Shown here in pieces: positions 59,600 to 64,000 of a stretch of 64,000 nt of DNA; within the stretch, counting starts at the first letter, position 1; every line of letters starts with the position of its first letter. The stretch comes from Paractinoplanes lichenicola. GTDB lineage: Bacteria; Actinomycetota; Actinomycetes; Mycobacteriales; Micromonosporaceae. The notes beneath the pieces were generated by a model. The model was given only the letters and a program-made list of their open reading frames with translations, was not told the DNA's origin and made no database searches. The position numbers were made by a program, and so were the translations under genes. The stretch covers positions 496,001-560,000 of the forward strand of contig NZ_JAENHO010000001.1 in assembly GCF_016785085.1 (NCBI RefSeq). Reading direction: 5' to 3'.

Positions 59600-60686
59600 G
59601 AGCAAACCTTTCCCGTACGGCGGTGAGCGCGGTTTCCAGGTCCCGGACCCCCGTCAGCGCATCGAGGTCACGCCGCACCGCGGACATGCCCCGGGTCAGC
59701 GGCCGGTATTCGGGAGCGCAGGCGAGCGGCGACCACCAGCACAGGCGGTAGGCCAGGCGGGACAGGCGGCGGGTGCCCGCGGTCATGGCCGCGCAGTCGC
59801 CGCGTTCGAGGCCGTCCGAGAGCACCAGCACGAGCGCGCCGCGCGACATGGTGACGAAGCGCGCGCTGCTCAGGAACGTACGGAGGCTCTGGCCGATCTG
59901 GGTGCCGCCCTCGGCGTCGAGCACCAGCGGGGCCAGGGCGGCCAGCGCCGCATCGGTGCCGGGGGCGCGCAACGCCGGCGTGATCCGGGTCAGCCGGGTG
60001 CCGAACGTGAAAACCTCGGCCCGCTCGCAGGCGGCGACCATGGCGTGCGCGAACCGCAGGTAGTCGGCGCTGTACTGCTTCATCGACCCCGACACGTCGA
60101 CGAGCACCAGCACCCGGCGCTGGTGGGCCGGCCGGTGCCGCCACTGCAGCCGCACCACTTCCCCGTACGTCCGCAGGGACCGGTGATATGTGGCGCGCAG
60201 GTCGACCCGTTGCCGACGGCCGCCGGGGCGGGATCGCCGGGAGCGGGTCAGGGGCACGGCTCGCGGCAGCTCCTGAGCGATCTGGTCGAGGGTCTCGCGG
60301 GCGGCCGGAGTCGTGGCCGGGAACCGGACTGCCGACTCGGGGCTGGTCCGGCCGGCTTCGAGCCCGTTCCCGCCGCCCTGTTCGACGCCGGCCTCGCCGC
60401 TCCCGCTCGCGCCCGTCGTCTCGCCGCCCTCCACTTCGGATTCGACCACCTCGGTAGCCGTCCCGAAGAATTGCCGGAAGACCTCGTCGTAGATGCCCCG
60501 ACCGGTCTCTCCGGTGACGAGCGTCGCGAAACCGGTCCAATACAGCTCCCCCACGGTCGACGGGGGCAGGGTTTCGAGGCCGGCGAAGAAGTCGAGCTGT
60601 TTCGGGGGCGGGACGGTGAGGCCCCGGGCGTGCAGCCGCCGCAGGAACGCGTACAGGTGGTCCTCGACGAGCTCAGCCGTGATCAT
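59586..60686 (-). CDS. VWA-domain CoxE-like protein
   Basis: The 366-residue protein belongs to the CoxE family: an N-terminal segment FLRRLHARGLTVPPPKQLDF, a low-complexity middle (EGGETTGASGSGEAGVEQGG) and a C-terminal von Willebrand A domain with the MIDAS motif VLVDVSGSMKQYSADYL and LVLSDGLERGD. With its MoxR-type ATPase partner it is thought to insert sulfur or fit the metal centre in molybdenum hydroxylases, as CoxD/CoxE do. GTG/ATG region overlaps the MoxR stop by 14 nt. Confidence 0.9.
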   Translation of the reverse strand: MITAELVEDHLYAFLRRLHARGLTVPPPKQLDFFAGLETLPPSTVGELYWTGFATLVTGETGRGIYDEVFRQFFGTATEVVESEVEGGETTGASGSGEAGVEQGGGNGLEAGRTSPESAVRFPATTPAARETLDQIAQELPRAVPLTRSRRSRPGGRRQRVDLRATYHRSLRTYGEVVRLQWRHRPAHQRRVLVLVDVSGSMKQYSADYLRFAHAMVAACERAEVFTFGTRLTRITPALRAPGTDAALAALAPLVLDAEGGTQIGQSLRTFLSSARFVTMSRGALVLVLSDGLERGDCAAMTAGTRRLSRLAYRLCWWSPLACAPEYRPLTRGMSAVRRDLDALTGVRDLETALTAVRERFAHVFR

Positions 60687-61542
60687 CGGGGAAGACCTCG
60701 CCCGCGTGCGCCAGCACCAGCGCCACGTCCTCGGAGTTCTTGAGCACCAGGCCGAGCGTGGCGCGCAGGGCCTCGGCGGCCTCCGCGCCCTCTTCGCTGA
60801 GCGCGAGGGAGCCTTGCGCCCACGCGATGGCCTCGGCGATCCCGGGCCTCTTCAACAGTTGCAGCGAGCGCATGATGTTGATCGACTGCACCAGCCGGGC
60901 CGCGGCATCGGTGCTCAGGCCGGGCGCCTGCGCCTCGACGATCGTGCGCTCGCGCTCCGGGCTCGGGAACGGGATCCAGTGGTAGAGGCAGCGCCGCTTG
61001 AGGGCGTCGTGCAGCTCGCGGGTGCGGTTGGAGGTGAGCACCACCAGCGGCGGGACGGCGGCGGAGATCGTGCCGAGCTCGGGGATCGTGATCTGGAAGC
61101 CGTCGAGGAACTCCAGCAGGAACGCCTCGAACTCGCTGTCCGCGCGGTCGATCTCGTCGATCAGCAGAACGGCCCCCGTACGGCTCCGGAGCGCGCGCAG
61201 CAGCGGACGTTCGAGCAGGAACTCGTTCGCGTACAGGTCGGTGACCGCCGCGCCCCGCACCTCGGCCGCGCGCAGGCTCAGCAATTGCTTGGGGTAGTCC
61301 CACTCGTAGAGCACCTGCGACACGTCGATGCCCTCGTAGCACTGCAGCCGGATCAGCTCGCGGCCCAGCGCGTCGGCCAGCACGTGCGAGATCTGGGTCT
61401 TGCCGACGCCGGGCTCCCCCTCCAGCAGCAGCGGGCGGCCGAGCGCGATCGACAGCCGTACGGCGGTCAATAACCCCTCGTCGGCGAAGTAGCGCCGCTC
61501 CTCCAGCTGCCGGCTCAGGGTGTCGCGGTCGGGCGGCCTCAT
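60673..61542 (-). CDS. MoxR-family AAA+ ATPase (CoxD-like)
   Basis: The 289-residue AAA+ ATPase has Walker A LLEGEPGVGKTQISHVLADA, YEGIDVSQVLYEWDYPKQL (the MoxR insert typical of CoxD), Walker B VLLIDEIDRADSEFE and sensor VVLTSNRTRELHDALKRRC. CoxD-type proteins assist maturation of the [CuSMoO2] or Mo site together with VWA partners. Its ATG overlaps the stop of the Mo-subunit C-terminal gene (ATGA). Confidence 0.93.
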   Translation of the reverse strand: MRPPDRDTLSRQLEERRYFADEGLLTAVRLSIALGRPLLLEGEPGVGKTQISHVLADALGRELIRLQCYEGIDVSQVLYEWDYPKQLLSLRAAEVRGAAVTDLYANEFLLERPLLRALRSRTGAVLLIDEIDRADSEFEAFLLEFLDGFQITIPELGTISAAVPPLVVLTSNRTRELHDALKRRCLYHWIPFPSPERERTIVEAQAPGLSTDAAARLVQSINIMRSLQLLKRPGIAEAIAWAQGSLALSEEGAEAAEALRATLGLVLKNSEDVALVLAHAGEVFPDDHG

Positions 61543-62543
61543 GCGCGCAGGGCGTCGAGCCCGCGCAGGATCGACTCCGGGGTGAACGGCATGGTGGTCA
61601 GCCTGACCCCGCACGCGTCGAAGATGGCGTTGGCGATCGCCGGGATCGGGGCGTTGGCGGTCATCTCGCCGATCCCCTTGGCGCCGAACGGCCCGTTGGA
61701 GGCGGGACGTTCCAGAATCACGCTTTCCTGTACGGGTATCTCGGCCGGACCGGGCATGAGGTATTCGCAGAAGTCGACCGGCCCGTGGTCGCGCGACGCC
61801 GGGTAGTAGGGCTCGGTCGACTCGAAGATCGCGTGCGACACCCCCATCCACCCGCCGCCCTCGACCTGCTGGGCCGCCATCGCCGGGTTCAAGGCCCTAC
61901 CGATCTCGTACGTGTTGTGCAGGCCGAGCACGGTGACCACGCCGGTCTCGTCGTCGACCTCGACGTCGGCCACGGTGCAGGCGTGCGCCTGGCACGAGTC
62001 GGGGTCCATCTCGCCGGTCTCGGGCACGGGATAGTTGCGTTCCTTGAGGAAGATGCCGCGGCCCGAGATCGTCTTGCCCTGCTTGAAGTGGGCGGCCAGC
62101 GTGATGTCCTGGATATGGATCCTCGTTTCGGGGCTGCCCTTGAGCCGCACGAAGCCGGTGCCGTCGGTCTCCAGGTCGCCCGCGTCGACCTCGAGCTCGT
62201 CGGCCGCCACGGCCAGCATCACGTCACGGGCCTCGCGGGCGGCCATGATGACTGCGTTGCCGACCCGGTGGGTGCCCCGGCTGGCGAACGTGCCCATGCA
62301 GTGCGGGCCGGTGTCGGTGTCGGCGGTGTCGACAATGACGTTCGCCATCGGCATGCCCAGCGTCTCGGCCGCGCACTGGGCGACCACGGTCTTGAGCCCC
62401 TGCCCGAGGTCGACCGACGACAGGCTGATCACGAAGGCGCCCATGGTCGTCGCGTGGATCAGCGCCTGGGACGGGTCGCCGCCGAGGTTCATGCCGGTGG
62501 GGTAGTTGACCGAGGCGTACCCGCGGCCGCGCAGCAGCGTCAT
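61539..62543 (-). CDS. Xanthine dehydrogenase-type molybdenum subunit, C-terminal half (separate gene)
   Basis: The 334-residue protein equals the C-terminal part of an XDH/CO-dehydrogenase large subunit. It shows MTLLRGRGYASVNYPTGMNL, SVDLGQGLKTVVAQCAAETL (Mo cofactor contact), VDTADTDTGPHCMGTFASRG, VGLHNTYEIG-like region and the catalytic glutamate loop FGAKGIGEMTANAPIPAIAN. In most organisms this is fused to the N-terminal half. The ATG overlaps the upstream half's stop by 4 nt, so the two should be made together and form one subunit. Confidence 0.88.
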   Translation of the reverse strand: MTLLRGRGYASVNYPTGMNLGGDPSQALIHATTMGAFVISLSSVDLGQGLKTVVAQCAAETLGMPMANVIVDTADTDTGPHCMGTFASRGTHRVGNAVIMAAREARDVMLAVAADELEVDAGDLETDGTGFVRLKGSPETRIHIQDITLAAHFKQGKTISGRGIFLKERNYPVPETGEMDPDSCQAHACTVADVEVDDETGVVTVLGLHNTYEIGRALNPAMAAQQVEGGGWMGVSHAIFESTEPYYPASRDHGPVDFCEYLMPGPAEIPVQESVILERPASNGPFGAKGIGEMTANAPIPAIANAIFDACGVRLTTMPFTPESILRGLDALRA

Positions 62544-63928
62544 GCTGCCTCTCCTCTCGGGGTGGTCGAGCTCAGTGCCCGGTATTCCTCGGGCAGGTCG
62601 TGCCCGACGAGGGCGGCCGCGCGCTGGATGACCTCGATCAGCGCGGTGCCCTCGGCGACCTTGCGGTGGGCCTTGAGGTCGCCGTCGCGATAGGCGTTGC
62701 GTAGCCGGAACTGCAACGGGTCCAGGCCGAGGGCGCGGGCGATCCGGTCCATCTGCGACTCGAGGGCGAAGTCGGCGATCGTGACCCCGAAGCCGCGCAT
62801 GGCGCTCGACGGGGTGCGGTTCGTGTAGACGCAGTGACAGTCGGCGTAGACGTTCGGAATCGTGTACGGGCCCGGGAGATGCGCGCACGCCTTCGTGGTC
62901 CCGTACGGGGAATGGCGGGAATAGGCGCCGGCGTCGACGTAGAGCATGACCTTGCGGGCGACGATGCGGCCGTCGTTCATCACGCCGTCCTTGATGTAGA
63001 TGCGCTCGGCCGCCCGGGGCGACGACACCTGCATCTCCTCCGCGCGCGAATAGACGAACTTGACCGGCCGGTTCGTCAGCGCGGCGGCGATGCAGGCCAG
63101 CGGCTCGACCATCACGTCGACCTTGCCGCCGAAGCCGCCGCCGACCGTGCCACCCTTGACCTGCAGGTCGCTGAACGGCCGGTCGAGGATCAGCGCGGTG
63201 TTGTCGAGCGTGAAGAACGCGGCCTGGGTGTTGCTGTGGATCAGCAGGCGCCCGCTGCTCTGCGGCACGACGATGCAGCCGGTGGTCTCGGTCGGCGCGT
63301 GCTCGATCGGGGCCGAGCTGTAGCGCCAGTCGAAGATGTGGTCGGCCTGCGCGAAACCCTGCTCGACATCGCCGAACCGCAGGCGGCGCGCGTGGTGGCC
63401 CTCGTAGACGAAGTAGTTCGTGCCGGCCTGCTTGATGATCGGGGCGCCCTCGGCCAGCGCCTCCTCGACGTCGAGCACCGCGGGCAGCTCGGTGTAGCTG
63501 ACCCTCACCCGGGCCGCACCCTCGATCGCGGCCGCCTCCGAATCGGCCACCACCGCGACGACGGGCTCGCCCTTGTAGAGCACTCGATCCTCGGCCAGCA
63601 CGGGCTCGTCGTTGGGTTCGATGCCGATCAGCCGCAGCACGACATACCAGTTCGACGGCACGTCCCGATGGGTGATCACGCGCAGCACGCCGGGTACCCG
63701 CTCGGCCTCGGACGTGTCGACGGCGTCGATCCGGGCGTGGTGATGGGCCGAGCGGTGAATCTTGATGTGGGCGAGGTCGGGGAAGGTGCGATCCTCGAAG
63801 AACTCCGTACGGCCGGTGACGTGGCCGAGGGCGTCGGAGCGCTGAACGGTCTTGCCGATGACCTTGAAGTCGCCGTCTTTGCGCTCGTCGCGGAAGTAGT
63901 CGCCGTCGATCGGGTTGACGCGGGGCAT
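62540..63928 (-). CDS. Xanthine dehydrogenase-type molybdenum subunit, N-terminal half (separate gene)
   Basis: The 462-residue protein covers the first half of a Mo-hydroxylase large subunit: SDALGHVTGRTEFFEDRTFP, VLAEDRVLYKGEPVVAVVAD, GGTVGGGFGGKVDVMVEPLA (molybdopterin loop) and TPSSAMRGFGVTIADFALES. AMRGFG identifies the xanthine-dehydrogenase type; the CODH active-site loop AYRCSFR is absent. It ends SSTTPRGEAA just where the other half begins. The ATG overlaps the 2Fe-2S subunit stop. Substrate is unknown; aromatic N-heterocycles, purines or aldehydes are typical. Confidence 0.9.
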   Translation of the reverse strand: MPRVNPIDGDYFRDERKDGDFKVIGKTVQRSDALGHVTGRTEFFEDRTFPDLAHIKIHRSAHHHARIDAVDTSEAERVPGVLRVITHRDVPSNWYVVLRLIGIEPNDEPVLAEDRVLYKGEPVVAVVADSEAAAIEGAARVRVSYTELPAVLDVEEALAEGAPIIKQAGTNYFVYEGHHARRLRFGDVEQGFAQADHIFDWRYSSAPIEHAPTETTGCIVVPQSSGRLLIHSNTQAAFFTLDNTALILDRPFSDLQVKGGTVGGGFGGKVDVMVEPLACIAAALTNRPVKFVYSRAEEMQVSSPRAAERIYIKDGVMNDGRIVARKVMLYVDAGAYSRHSPYGTTKACAHLPGPYTIPNVYADCHCVYTNRTPSSAMRGFGVTIADFALESQMDRIARALGLDPLQFRLRNAYRDGDLKAHRKVAEGTALIEVIQRAAALVGHDLPEEYRALSSTTPRGEAA

Positions 63929-64000
63929 CAGAGATTCGCCCCCGCCCGGCGACGCTCGGCGGCGTCGAGGATGGCGCTGACGATCGGCTCGTAACCGGTG
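63928..64000 (-). CDS. 2Fe-2S subunit of the molybdenum hydroxylase (C-terminal fragment)
   Basis: Only the last 23 codons are present: TGYEPIVSAILDAAERRRAG then ANL and stop. TGYEPI is the end of the CRCTGYxxI motif that holds the second [2Fe-2S] cluster in CoxS/XdhA-type subunits. The stop overlaps the Mo-subunit start (TGATG). The FAD subunit, if present, is outside the window. Confidence 0.8.
   Translation of the reverse strand, partial: TGYEPIVSAILDAAERRRAGANL

Overview
The DNA is very GC-rich, with codon bias at third positions, GTG and TTG starts, SARP/AfsR-type regulators, many TetR regulators, twin-arginine and lipobox exports and solute importers. This points to a filamentous actinomycete. 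The abundance of the palindrome CCGTACGG and a set of minor pilins behind a WhiG/FliA-like promoter make Micromonosporaceae (Actinoplanes-like) my best guess, by inference only. I see no rRNA, tRNA, CRISPR array, transposase or prophage.

Layout. 0-1.4 kb: the start of a secreted S15-type peptidase and a Bcr/CflA efflux pump. 1.4-8.1 kb: a sugar module with a ROK repressor, a CUT1 ABC importer (binding lipoprotein, two permeases), a DUF4832-type protein with an abnormal 5' end and a divergent Gfo/Idh/MocA dehydrogenase. 8.2-20.8 kb: regulators and small oxidoreductases (BTAD regulator with a DUF4242 protein, NmrA/TetR pair, PHP hydrolase, large SARP with NB-ARC and TPR, FMN reductase, TetR/NmrA pair). 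This part holds two gene remnants and an unusual concentration of short tandem repeats inside and between genes.

20.8-43.1 kb: a long, mostly co-directional and largely overlapping array that looks like an organosulfur (or other S-/N-substituted compound) scavenging locus. It has an NMT1/THI5-type ABC importer, a cytosolic NMT1-like protein, a rhodanese fused to a flavin split-barrel domain, a nucleoside-kinase-like P-loop protein, six luciferase-like (LLM) monooxygenases or relatives, a DszC/SfnB-like acyl-CoA-dehydrogenase-fold enzyme, a complete Dpp/Gsi-type peptide importer, two aldo/keto reductases and a nitroreductase. The two importer operons share an ATAT/TCGATAGG/TTAA promoter motif, which suggests joint control.

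43.2-50.4 kb: two TetR genes, one unrecognised gene, a zinc alcohol dehydrogenase behind a long palindrome, and a ribose-type ABC importer with a short-chain dehydrogenase, probably for sugar or polyol catabolism. 50.4-54.3 kb: an orphan multi-pass membrane protein and a CPBP protease / histidine kinase / NarL regulator operon, with a probable frameshift at the kinase 3' end. 54.4-57.1 kb: three overlapping minor-pilin genes, the middle one carrying lectin-like QxW repeats. 57.4-58.4 kb: a GH11 xylanase with a carbohydrate-binding module. 58.4-64 kb: a molybdenum hydroxylase operon (2Fe-2S subunit, Mo subunit split into two overlapping genes, MoxR ATPase, VWA protein, amidohydrolase, YCII protein), cut by the window edge.
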